From Escherichia albertii NBRC 107761 = DSM 17582 (GTDB lineage: Bacteria; Pseudomonadota; Gammaproteobacteria; Enterobacterales; Enterobacteriaceae): 45,394 nt of DNA. Under the pieces are notes generated by a model that saw nothing but the letters and a program-made list of their open reading frames with translations, had not been told where the DNA came from and did not search any database. Position numbers and translations under genes: made by a program. The stretch's first letter is position 1; every line of letters starts with the position of its first letter. Location of the stretch: NCBI RefSeq assembly GCF_000759775.1, contig NZ_BBMY01000026.1:1-45394 (forward strand), given 5' to 3'. This document shows positions 38,801 to 44,509 of the stretch, piece after piece.

Positions 38801-39343
38801 TATCCAACTTTGAGAGGTAGTTGTTGTTTGATCTTCAATGCCTCTTGTTTTTCTTATTTTAATGTATTCGTCTATGGTATCACTTTTTTTTAAATGATTG
38901 ATGCTTTTTGGTTGTAATAGCTCCTTCCTTTCAGACTGATGTATAGTAGGTAGCGTTGGACTGGGGGATAAACTATTTTCATCATCACGCGAAGGAAAAT
39001 AGACACTACCATTAAACATGCTATATAGTAATCTGGCAAGATTACATAAAAAAGATGTTTTCCAATTTCCAGAGTTAATTACGATATGTCTATCATTATG
39101 TATGGAGCTGTAATTTCTAACTTCATCTGAAATCATTTTTCCTATCAAAACAACATCTTCTGTTGAGTTTTTCTGCTTTACGAGCGAGCTGTAAAATTTT
39201 AATCTGGATGAGATGTCATCATTTTTTTTATAGGTAAAATTCCTTTTTATCTCTTGAATTTGACTATGTTTAACATCAGTATTAGGATTTTTATCTCTTG
39301 TATTGTTAATTGCTTTATCTAAAAAAGAACCTGGATGAATCAT
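29837..39343 (-). CDS. toxB: Giant LifA/Efa1/ToxB-family toxin
   Basis: 3168 residues, almost exactly the length of plasmid ToxB of E. coli O157:H7 (3169) and shorter than LifA/Efa1 (3223). The N-terminal glycosyltransferase domain, related to large clostridial toxins, holds FIHAVWVAGAPP (about 269-280) and the DXD motif D509-T-D511 in YGGIYTDTDILPAY. A C58 (YopT-like) protease triad is visible: C1437 in SKGKCLGLSLLYL, H1539 in TTEYHSLAL and D1554 in RVTDPNFGHCDF. A hydrophobic segment near 1955-1985 (SIGAIAYPPLAIAIVPITIF) may serve membrane insertion. Known members inhibit lymphocytes and promote adherence. The ATG has AGAGAG seven bases upstream. The gene is AT-rich and uninterrupted. The choice of toxB over lifA rests on length and plasmid location. 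Confidence 0.9.
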   Translation of the reverse strand: MIHPGSFLDKAINNTRDKNPNTDVKHSQIQEIKRNFTYKKNDDISSRLKFYSSLVKQKNSTEDVVLIGKMISDEVRNYSSIHNDRHIVINSGNWKTSFLCNLARLLYSMFNGSVYFPSRDDENSLSPSPTLPTIHQSERKELLQPKSINHLKKSDTIDEYIKIRKTRGIEDQTTTTSQSWIINELLNGVDRNTIPFQKISELNDIIHSYENMQTKNSRKGIEILVKQGELLSSLINDHKENKQLSDNVSKIINLLGIEYQSHKVDIEPFIHAVWVAGAPPENTSSYITAFLKTYKDYTYLLWIDPNAFGAAKFSGILKNIAMNYAIIRLRKTNPHLAEEMNDVILKIQNIQNETVDFNETRERVKELENRYKSLTRETKEKFNVFFLESMIGMQDNYFTYCISNGISNTDDTSRLNFLTAVLKLSPDIQNDFKSTVEKNKKDIDLLKDIISQKFGDRFQLKDINTLESFKKPQDYFFYQQEMLLRWNYAAASDQIRMNILKEYGGIYTDTDILPAYSDEVSQIINEKGDGNRFFEDLELRRILSEAILSLIKGEKYSIKHDSLDEKTRNQLNTILSEIEKLTINNYFKPVETTVVRDTFKIFKRYQKWTENSWNIRGNNNFMLTHKGSKCIDFIQSGQKKQYLELQRIRDNISYNNFFYTTNDLKSLDNVEVGGIPVKKYLEHGLFSEYRQDGTIPYVVSTLNISGPDMIMRQMKKYYKSLGRIGEVHIKDNKLSDMNFVGVYASSDEENKSFNWLNPVSVGVNDITPDDESSWAVRNNDINKILFEKINCHIPEKLPTSLYYEIDSRVFFHGWDNKSIQYVTEINKDLIKDINLLLTSSNIDVKLLIRLDRELYAISSKIENPLALRSIRTLQLQLANYVTSNTFEPENTINFIYDFYSKKQDDLLSAMKLFSRNDVETKIIVWYNSTMEKNVFLREVISCVLWTKKVDSYINENKKHLSTEDAEALRDYAKLKIKELFSMLDDDGYKRIITTNAYIKERDKLSGIIHNIENSIISGHESFEIIRSHQHEWGDLSTVEQFKKFEFYVKSELSFSKSIFDDIKTKYITDPETKRNALYHQLDSDIKERIAFLDISHYAYPGSLLEKLQLSGYVFSDINIIAEYLLSSYGISGHYSHGVVYPAPSDKLFELLRRHTNSNSDWIEKIIPYVYDILSGNVSSFLHPPLSEEQKKILSDIKLEISESVSEQYFMKLTEQKSSVIGIKYSVDFDRYNENLFLSLPINQNLTLPFMYRYFEMLYDIHIGILENKANRDFIYGKFSSLNLDFLINDERVFNLESLMKKYKYLSLSEIHKTLTNSNSFADISIPLLQTICPSITTIIKKTEYHGHQLTNAMTVASVVKPYDFSNLGAINSIDKSVSDIPALHTIVEQAKYNLLSWNDFYNSHASIWDTIARQHKSTNIEFHPQSLLFDRDSKGKCLGLSLLYLDTGGYGSRYQKLRHNIETASALYQTKYNDNIKLSNRDDFFLRKTQRIITMSNELGNNRLKHSQLESLELKDPVLTEGILYQHRISSILITTEYHSLALQQVSSFWRVTDPNFGHCDFHSLAQALTFIKNITSNGKFSSLYGSGIVKIHFSESPNNWKYIKLPLIQNESLSRDIYLTTPEKLSATGDSLNIMGHLVPVSFIYDIGGVINGNRISESTAIKNKIKSLKINGDILQHYINTHYLSEAQTQKIKDIVDFLGIQDNTKRVKIESDIKHISEVQQPLHSIISRQKEHVKNLLSGLLNEFSNKLRQQGLSLKTNVLSVNNFKESKINSDTVEVTVTDLQGRLYSVDIDTRVIGLTFKEGINSLSEALEHMNIDAIMSVIGLVQYARMIKTNDNISAIDHAGAVSDIKNIVDKFLGGILTFTNNRVYNPGGISGASLEGFISSGLEVCASRIGGTAGRYLSNVAKVIKLPLLDIGINIWSLYDSSLNHARATTQIEYISTAIDVSFSSINTALSIGAIAYPPLAIAIVPITIFSHEVKNYAVYVNQINERHKLWLEAEKYLDNGSAKVLSINKDTGIIDLSNNQVLGNIYLDMRENPPILYGEKSYNSGKNIGSHPDMTDREIMESRAYNFACTKLSDAGEPDIFGWGDKDVCNSMELSESQLANGYSNRQWPSQNPVIPEGIYNTVYLGYGETLRANTEVTLSSTGYFYEIARAYTDDEISEPLLTVCNQRSSVIGGKEPLTIIIPAVEHGMLGSNLHMIERFKNYNFSISGGTGGIKLMVGGIGDYNIECTPGVRNIISFEQLSRDFNLDLDLSDERKQIFNFHHPSGFYSGKVMSITQKGINSVVGTKLGYDKIRGNNLDNTFSLGNGGGVIYSGGGSNTYFVPATLQDNLHIYISEKSNGNHIILGETHSRLSIECHFSDDKREFIKMDLYNGGDVILESDTLQKINTFSKNITIQTADGVMANWDDELSTLSVYSIDMIAWKDKNKTEKEPLPLDVIQLTNWGIHNSCSLFYDKYQVDIEANKLTYTILFPDTELPVQLNYASVIYGNHGAKYTFLDSGSKTITIHITDESSDYDTFDFRNIVFEHHTNDMFISFDNQGGFVISISNNTTNELADINVFRKNMTSFDSCRSLIYLPGGDVFYISDIYKMSIGRKPVKLNVEKKPDINDIINVAILETSYLQIKKIPNNDDSGYVLCLDNPNLSSYILHFNDLSGYISNIWDNIRGGFTPFHNNTLNIAPNEKKFISLIEPDKLSFNIDVFREALEVKNKNSYKLSKFTWETYGDIVVSPEDRISHLELDGFNYFSQPELDATISDSFSYLYDNFQIVDGDVHIKLLHLNRETKQIIPHRIILQKYFIDSFAKASISDRENNIYPVICDSPDHFTNDIYRHPFRIVLGNKMLYPSEELVKFIRTSKEYLSNMDVVNNVIVPQKTIKKNKLSIISLNSNIKNDIVLSGVMTGTSKIFHLNNSGDLLLTTSKAHGGGIIVIFKDFINDWWKYNLTLITVPLDNKLADNRINITPMGIKIHEIVNGNDKLFFYPTLLKNGGFILHNPLYSNSFPSSYSHDLFGLVEAYRNPVYSYLQNSIINRYIYTVSEHNGKDCVAQMSLPIYAYSTCRFWTKESVAVGDIINLSNYENIEFSFNSFSKDVYREQNSDIYKIFFKIASLNNSVVVSENIRTQKNFLEHNTFFSITGIDESLYEKYIIFITLKAIAPHK

Positions 39344-39459
39344 ATGTATACTCTCTAGTTATGCAACAATTAATGAATTCTGATTGATGACAAACTCAAA
39401 TGTATTTTGATGTTGTTATATAATATAATGTGTTTTATATGGTTTGGTGATAAGTCAAA
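39344..39459. other. Upstream region of the toxin gene
   Basis: Short AT-rich region that should hold the toxin promoter. The far side is bounded by an IS1-family remnant, so upstream control sequences beyond about 110 bp have been replaced by insertion-sequence DNA. Confidence 0.5.
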
Positions 39460-39732
39460 TTAGTATAAAATATATTTTCCGATAAAGCACCGGTGATTTT
39501 TATGAAATTCTACAGAGTGCGGGAAACAGATAGCCCTGCGGACCAGATGTTTGATTAATATTCTCATGCGCTCAATATGCTGAATAAAAATAGATAAGTC
39601 TCCTTCTATAACATCTCTGATGTGACTCCCCCATTCGTCAGTGGTCCATATACCAATGGAAAAAAGAGGTAAGCAGCGCCAGCAATTCACAACAGGTTTC
39701 ATCTGTCCGGTGTCCAATGCATGGCAGAACAC
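39460..39732 (-). pseudogene. IS1-family InsB remnant
   Basis: The minus frame LFSIGIWTTDEWGSHIRDVI and IQHIERMRILIKHLVRRAIC then FPHSVEFHKN fits the C-terminal half of IS1-family InsB, with the acidic DEWG and the RxICFxxSVExH motif. The start is lost at the IS3 junction near 39733, and the sequence is diverged from classical IS1. Inactive. Confidence 0.7.
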
Positions 39733-40414
39733 TAATCTTACTCAGCACTAGTGGACACACGGATAAATGAGTAAACGTTCAGTTAGAGGTGATTTACATG
39801 GCAAAAACAGTATCAACCAATAAAAAACCCCGTAAACAGTATTCGCCTGAAGTTTGCGGAACGTATAGGTGTTGCTGCTGCAGCCCGTGAACTCAGCCTG
39901 TATGAATCACAGTCAACAACAAAATTAGTAGACTTCCTCTGAACGTAAGCTGGAGATGTCTACCGAGATTGCATGTCTCAAACGCCAGCTGGCGGAACGG
40001 GATGAAGAGCTGACCATCCTCCAAAAGGCCGCGATATACTTCGCGAAGCGCCTGAAATGAAGTATGTCTTTATTGAAAAACATCAGGCTGAGTTCAACAT
40101 CAAGGCAATGTGCCACGTGCTCCAGGAGGGCCGCAGCGACTGGTATATGAGGTATCAGCGGCGGACAAGGATAAGTACATGTCAGCAGTTCCATCAGCAC
40201 TGCGACAGCGTTATCCTCGCGGCTTTTATCCGGTCAAAACAGCGCTACGCTGCACCACGCCTGACGGATGAACTGTGTGCTCAGGGTTACCATTTTAACG
40301 TAAAAAACGTGACGGCAAGCCTGTGCCGTCACGGACTGAGGGCAAAAGCTTCCCGGAAGTTCAGCCCCGTCAGTTACCGCACACAGCCTGCCTGTGTCAG
40401 AAAATCTGCTGGAG
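39733..40414 (+). mobile_element. IS3, left part, decayed
   Basis: taatcttactcagc at 39733 resembles the IS3 left end. InsE starts at 39798 (MAKTVSTNKKPRKQ), then loses its frame through small deletions before resuming [20 protein letters not shown] near 39957. InsF starts at 40057 ([20 protein letters not shown]) and runs to ENLLE at 40414. An ISL3-family element interrupts it there; the rest continues at 42181. Confidence 0.88.
40057..40414 (+). pseudogene. insF: IS3 InsF, 5' part
   Basis: Reads [20 protein letters not shown] to [20 protein letters not shown], the HTH_21 region of IS3 InsF before the DDE core. A frame change occurs near 40390 and the gene is split by the ISL3-family insertion. 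The continuation at 42181-42280 codes for QNQKWARDITYLRT then EGWLYLGVV with the first catalytic Asp, then is lost. Confidence 0.85.
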
Positions 40415-42180
40415 CTGTCAACGATGGATGAAAAGTGGTTCTTCCGCAACCTGAGTGGAGATTTTCATGCCAGCGGACTCATGACCCTCTGCCTGAGTAG
40501 TTCAAATCCGGCTCGACCATACATCTGGCGTTTCAGCATCTTCAGGCGATTTACATGACCTTCGACAACACCATTACTCCAGCGACTGCTGATTGCCTCA
40601 CATATAGCCGCAGTATCGGCTTCCATCCCCGCCGCCACGCGCCGAAGTTCTGCTGAACCGCTTTCGTGGACTCGAGTGAACCAACTGCTTAGCAGTGATT
40701 TATTTTGGGTTTTCAGAATACGGTAGAACTCGAGTACCAGTTGCTGTGCTATTTTCAGCTCCGGTTCTTTTTCACACATCAGACTAATAAATCGGGAAGC
40801 ATAATTTTCTTCACCCCTGATTATTCTTCAGGGCATCAACCAGCGGCTTACCCGGGACACTGAAGGGAGTCTGGCGGCAGTAGTAACCGGTGGGATCCAA
40901 CCTTTACGCCATTTGGCAACAGCATCCCTGACGATGTTTTCACTGCCTGTAACCCCCCGGGCCACCATTTCCCGCCATATCCGGCTGGCGTTATAATTAC
41001 CACTTTCTCGTTGCTCTGTTAACCACTCCCTCCATGGGTCCAGAAGTCCTCGCTTTGGAGGCCGGGTTGACATTTCAGGGAATGTTCCTGAACGCACCCA
41101 GCGACTGACTGTCACACGCGACAGGCCTGTAATACGGGATGTTTCCCTGAAACTACATCCCTTGTTATGCAGGGTCATAACCTCTGTCCAACGCTGATGC
41201 CGTTTTTTGCGGGTTTGCTGTTTAAGACGTTCCGGACAACGGAGCGATGTGGCAGGTACAGACAGTTCAGGCTCAGGTGATTTCTTTGGTGACAACTCAC
41301 TGGCAACAAGACGTATCAGAGGCATATGTCTGTACATCATTCGTTCAGGCGCATCGCCAATATTTTTTAGCAGATGCCATCGATTGGCCACCTGTCAGGC
41401 CTGAGGAGCACCTTCACGTGCTGCTGTCGCACAGACTCCACTGCGATCACGCGAGACAACCTGTATTTCCGAATATTTTCTGAACCAGGTCTCCAGCGTA
41501 CGCTGATCGCAGCCGGGAAGCAGGACGAGGGGACGGTGAGCATCAAGATTGACGATTAACGTACCGTAACAGTGGCCCCGATGCCACGCCCACTCATCAA
41601 TACCGACATGGGGCGGGCCTGACAGTTTCGTCTCCGGAGTATTGATAACCCTGCGATGAAGAGTATCTGCACTGCAACGGAGACCCAGTGCCGTTGCTGC
41701 CCGTTTCCCGGCCTCACCTCCGGCTATTAATCCCAGTTGACGCTGTAAATTTTGTAACGCCTGTGAAGACTGCAGATATGAACCACCGAAGGGAACACAC
41801 GACTCGGCAAAAATTTTTCGTGAACAAGCCGGGTTACTGCAGTACCAGTGGCGGACGGAAAATACAAGCCATAGCGTCTGCCCTGAGCAGGGTAGATGCT
41901 GTATCCGGTGCCGACGACAACTATGAACAGAGTCGCTACTCTTAAAGCATTCAGGACATTGTGCTGTTTTGCGTTTTCCGCGGAGATGGAGGGTTATACC
42001 GTCAGAGCTAATAATTTGTCGACTGCATCGCCATCTGCAAGGTAACTGTAGAAGTGTCTTAAGAGACTGCATTGCGTTGCCCATAACTTAAAACAGCTTA
42101 GATCCTTATTTACCAGAAAGTTTCATCCATTTTCTTCCTCCCAGGTTGCAGAAGAACCACTTTTGCACCGTTCGTGACAG
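40415..42180 (-). mobile_element. ISL3-family element inserted in IS3
   Basis: Imperfect inverted ends: ctgtcaacgatggatgaaaa then gtggttcttc on the left and, reversed, ctgtcacgaacggtgcaaaa then gtggttcttc on the right. The flanking IS3 InsF reads through from ...CTGGAG to GAGCAGG, so only a short 3-4 bp duplication is possible. ISL3 elements usually make 8 bp, so the exact ends are uncertain. The transposase inside is broken in at least two places. Confidence 0.8.
40465..42084 (-). pseudogene. ISL3-family transposase with two frameshifts
   Basis: Three consecutive minus-strand pieces. 42084-41395 has the N-terminal zinc-type domain (CPECFKSSDSVHSC, CSNPACSRKIF) and the first catalytic Asp in PHVGIDEWAWHRGHCYGTLI. 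41391-40828 continues ANRWHLLKNIGDAPERM and a helix-turn-helix (CSFRETSRITGLSRVTVSRW). 40779-40465 ends with SRWSNGVVEGHVNRLKMLKR carrying the catalytic Glu. Breaks lie near 41393 and near 40830. Each piece aligns in order, so the gene was once one DDE_Tnp_ISL3 protein. Confidence 0.88.
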
Positions 42181-42280
42181 GAGCAGGATGTTTACGCCAG
42201 TGACCAGAACCAGAAGTGGGCGCGAGACATCACGTACTTACGTACGTGATGAAGGCTGGCTGTATCTGGGAGTGGTCAAT
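42181..42280 (+). mobile_element. IS3, internal part continued after the ISL3 insertion
   Basis: Codes for DVYASDQNQKWARDITYLRT with one frame disturbance, then EGWLYLGVV, matching IS3 InsF directly after the ENLLE at 40414. Homology ends near 42280; the rest of IS3 is missing. Confidence 0.8.
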
Positions 42281-42540
42281 GTCGCCACATATGTCGGTAT
42301 AAGAGACCCCGGAACGAATGCTACCGCATGTCATTAGCAAAAATGACAGATAGATATACTTCAATTTGAACCTTAACAATTAGCATGGGAATGCTGTCAA
42401 TTCTCTATATGCAAAAATGGCATCTGAATCGCTCATGATTTAGCCCCCTTTGTCAGGGCATAAAGTGTTCCCGGCAGATGACTCGGTGAAAAAAGTGGTG
42501 TGGCTGACAATCCAGTCTGCGTCCCAGAAATGGACGATGA
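42281..42540. other. Unassigned stretch
   Basis: About 260 bp between the IS3 and IS91-type remnants with no gene or structure that I recognise. Confidence 0.4.
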
Positions 42541-42740
42541 TGCGGCTCTCAGCCGCACCACCGCATTCGAGCCAGTGGTTCATGCATCAGTATCTGTGGT
42601 AGCCCCGCTTCAGCCCCGTAAAGTGCACCTGACTTCCGCACAGTATGCACTTCAGCGGGTTAACCTTCAGTAACTGCTGATACATCCCTCTCCATGTGAT
42701 TTGCCTCGCTGTTGTTTTTCCCACTGTCTCCGTTATGGCA
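42541..42740 (-). pseudogene. IS91-family transposase C-terminal remnant, copy 2
   Basis: Diverged copy of 2597-2790 in the same orientation. On the minus strand: GMYQQLLKVNPLKCILCGSQ then a GLKRGY segment. Frame breaks and stops are present. About 100 bp further, other short motifs (cgctacatgccacgagaacc) may belong to the same transposase family. Confidence 0.5.
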
Positions 42741-42866
42741 TACACCACCTCTTTCAGTAAGCGCTGTTTCGCCGGACTCAGGAAACCTTAATACCTCACC
42801 ATCTGGAACCTCTTATCCGCTACATGCCACGAGAACCTTTCCATGAACTCATCACAACTGAAGTGG

Positions 42867-42962
42867 TCAACAAAAACTGGCCACCGAGTTAGAGTTTTTC
42901 CAGTATCGATTTTCCGATTCGTTTGGGGGTAACCCACCGTTATATTCGTGCGGTCTCGTTCG
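42867..42962 (-). pseudogene. IS3-family OrfB C-terminal remnant
   Basis: The minus frame reads RPHEYNGGLPPNESENRYWK then NSNSVASFC and stops at 42867. It is the tail of an IS3-group OrfB related to, but different from, the one at 1-260 (which ends [18 protein letters not shown]). Only the last 32 codons are present. Confidence 0.75.
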
Positions 42963-42999
42963 TCTCACTAATCGTAACTGTAATCATCAATACTTCACT

Positions 43000-43209
43000 T
43001 TAAAAAGGAACTTGATCCATTGAAACAAGCTCTTCGAATTTCTCTAAGGCATCATTCCGGAATTTATTTACCTCGTTCCACTTAGATAAATCTGATTCCT
43101 GACGCACAATGAAACTTGTCAGTCTTCGCCAAAAATTCAGGGGGCCTACTGCCCAGTTGAAAAACATTTCTGCCTGCCATTGATCTTTGGCATCTATTGC
43201 TTTCTGCAT
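43000..43209 (-). CDS. Hypothetical 69-residue protein
   Basis: I do not recognise a family. The protein is acidic-to-neutral, Trp-rich (QWQAEMFFNWAVGPLNFWRR) and predicted mostly helical. The frame is open for 12 further codons upstream (EYKAKKSITED) to a TAA but contains no standard start codon there, so the ATG at 43209 is used; it may be a 5'-truncated gene. It lies 48 bp after the relE stop on the same strand and could be cotranscribed with relBE. Confidence 0.45.
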   Translation of the reverse strand: MQKAIDAKDQWQAEMFFNWAVGPLNFWRRLTSFIVRQESDLSKWNEVNKFRNDALEKFEELVSMDQVPF

Positions 43210-43257
43210 ATCTTCTGTAATTGATTTTTTTGCTTTATATTCATTTTATCACCAGCA

Positions 43258-43545
43258 TTATCTCATTCTTTCACTGGCAAGATTATAAACGTCACTGCGC
43301 TCACGTTTACCCACTGCTACAACAGCGATAATTAATTGTTCGTCAATCACCTGATAGACCAGGCGAAAACCTGACGCACGTAATTTTATTTTGTAGCAGT
43401 TCTTTATCCCGCGCAGTTTTGCGGAAGGAATATGCGGATTGTCACAACACTTTTTTAGCTTTTTCGCAAACTGTTGCTGAATAGCCTTGTCCAGTTTTTG
43501 CCACTCTTTCAGCGCATCTTCCCTGAATTTTACCTGATACCTCAT
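43258..43545 (-). CDS. relE: RelE-type toxin (P307 RelE)
   Basis: A 95-residue RelE/ParE-fold ribosome-dependent mRNA endonuclease. Features: VKFREDALKEWQKLDKAIQQ, the basic stretch FAKKLKKC, then KLRGIKNCYKIKLRASGFRL with the conserved Arg, and the end VVAVGKRERSDVY. It matches RelE of plasmid P307 as I remember it. The ATG overlaps relB by 4 bp. It would act in plasmid stabilisation by post-segregational growth arrest. Confidence 0.93.
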   Translation of the reverse strand: MRYQVKFREDALKEWQKLDKAIQQQFAKKLKKCCDNPHIPSAKLRGIKNCYKIKLRASGFRLVYQVIDEQLIIAVVAVGKRERSDVYNLASERMR

Positions 43546-43793
43546 AGGTATTTATCCAGGTCTACATCATGCAGCGGTTGGTTGCTGCGTTCGGCTACCA
43601 GTTTAACCAGCTCCTGATCGTCCAGGGCATCGAGCATCTTTTCGTACAGCTCTGCGGGTACACAGTAGAAAGCAGGCTGATTACGGTTCAGGATAGCGAC
43701 CGGGAAACCATCACCGGCGCTGACTGTCGCCATCGGGTTTTTCTTCAGCTCGCTGACACTGGCGCTTGTATCACTGAGAATAATGTTAGGCAT
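43542..43793 (-). CDS. relB: RelB antitoxin (P307 RelB)
   Basis: An 83-residue antitoxin with the Phd/YefM-like N-terminus IILSDTSASVSELKKNPMAT and a C-terminal toxin-binding arm rich in acidic residues (ALDDQELVKLVAERSN). It neutralises RelE and represses the operon. It precedes relE with a 4-bp overlap. Palindromes upstream (43807-43824 and 43843-43858) fit autoregulation. Confidence 0.93.
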   Translation of the reverse strand: MPNIILSDTSASVSELKKNPMATVSAGDGFPVAILNRNQPAFYCVPAELYEKMLDALDDQELVKLVAERSNQPLHDVDLDKYL

Positions 43794-43806
43794 AGGCCAC
43801 CTTTCA

Positions 43807-43858
43807 AGACTATTTAACCAGTCTCAAAGATACTCCTTACATGACCTGTTAACAAGTC
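43807..43858 (-). promoter_or_regulatory. relBE operator-like palindromes
   Basis: Two inverted repeats upstream of relB: agact...agtct (43807-43811 and 43820-43824) and gacctgttaacaagtc (43843-43858, one mismatch pair). Both contain a ttaac core. RelB-RelE complexes bind palindromes of this sort in the promoter. Confidence 0.55.
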
Positions 43859-43880
43859 TTTTGTTGTTTTTTGTACAGAT

Positions 43881-43903
43881 GGACAGAATCACCTGAACGT
43901 CCA
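43881..43903. repeat. 23-bp direct repeat, copy 1
   Basis: ggacagaatcacctgaacgt then cca; copy 2 at 44210-44232 differs at two positions. Both end with gaacgtcca, and the ggac...gtcc ends of each copy are themselves inverted. A third partial match (tggatgtccgttctg) lies near 44249-44263. They flank the small ORF at 43966-44139 and lie upstream of parA. Confidence 0.7.
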
Positions 43904-43930
43904 GGTAGTGCGGGAATTAAACAAGGGGCG

Positions 43931-43953
43931 TAAAAAAGGCCGCTTGCGCAGCC
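43931..43953 (-). terminator. Intrinsic terminator after the 57-residue ORF
   Basis: On the minus strand: ggctgc, loop gcaa, gcggcc (one G-U pair), then six T. It lies 12 bp after the stop of the small ORF, supporting that ORF as a real gene. Confidence 0.75.
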
Positions 43954-43965
43954 TGATAGTGGCAT

Positions 43966-44139
43966 TCAGCGCTGATAGAGCCGAACCCACTCGATGATCT
44001 CGTTAAGCTGGTCGTTATCCAGTTCCGCGCAGTTCGCAAAAATCGCTTCCGCCACGCCGCCCATACCTTGTTGTCCGTTGTCAGTAAGGACTTGCCGCCC
44101 CGTTGATGTGACAAACTGTTGAGCCTTGATTTCCATCAT
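43966..44139 (-). CDS. Hypothetical 57-residue plasmid protein
   Basis: The minus frame begins MMEIKAQQFVTSTGRQVLTD, then NGQQGMGGVAEAIFANCAEL and DNDQLNEIIEWVRLYQR. AGGGA lies 7 bases before the first ATG and an intrinsic terminator follows, so this short frame is well supported. No signal or membrane segment is present; the C-terminal third is acidic and helical. I do not recognise its family. It is divergent from parA and could be a small partition- or stability-linked protein. Confidence 0.65.
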   Translation of the reverse strand: MMEIKAQQFVTSTGRQVLTDNGQQGMGGVAEAIFANCAELDNDQLNEIIEWVRLYQR

Positions 44140-44509
44140 ATTATCCCTGTTTGAGCGCTTTGCCGTGGCATCACTATACTAGGGGAGATCTCGCGTTGCC
44201 AGCAGAACTGGACGGAATAACCTGAACGTCCATTCTGGCATGGCATCAATGGATGTCCGTTCTGTGCCAGAGGTGGGCGTCACCCACCCGTATCCTAATA
44301 TGACACTCTGACGCGCCCAACGGTCTTGTCTAACCCTTCGCCTGCTCAGAGACAATGTCTAACTATGCGGTTTGATGTGAATGGTGACTTGCAACGTGCG
44401 ATAATTTAATGGCGATGCAAAATATATTGTACGTCTTTCATGTTTGTGTACAATGTGATTGAACTTTGTACGCAATATATGGGCAGGGAATCTATCTCAG
44501 AGGAAAACT
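44140..44509. promoter_or_regulatory. Control region between the 57-residue ORF and parA
   Basis: It contains copy 2 of the 23-bp repeat (44210-44232) and a hairpin with ctggca / tgccag arms (about 44235-44240 and 44265-44270). Before parA are inverted sequences ttgtac (44427-44432) / gtacaa (44448-44453) and atatattgtacg (44423-44433) / ttgtacgcaatatat (44466-44480). P1 ParA represses its own promoter by binding an inverted repeat, so these are likely parA operator halves. Confidence 0.6.

Noticed and set aside
43917..44114. Minus-strand frame of 65 codons
   Set aside because: It overlaps in another frame the better supported 57-residue ORF, which has an SD and terminator.
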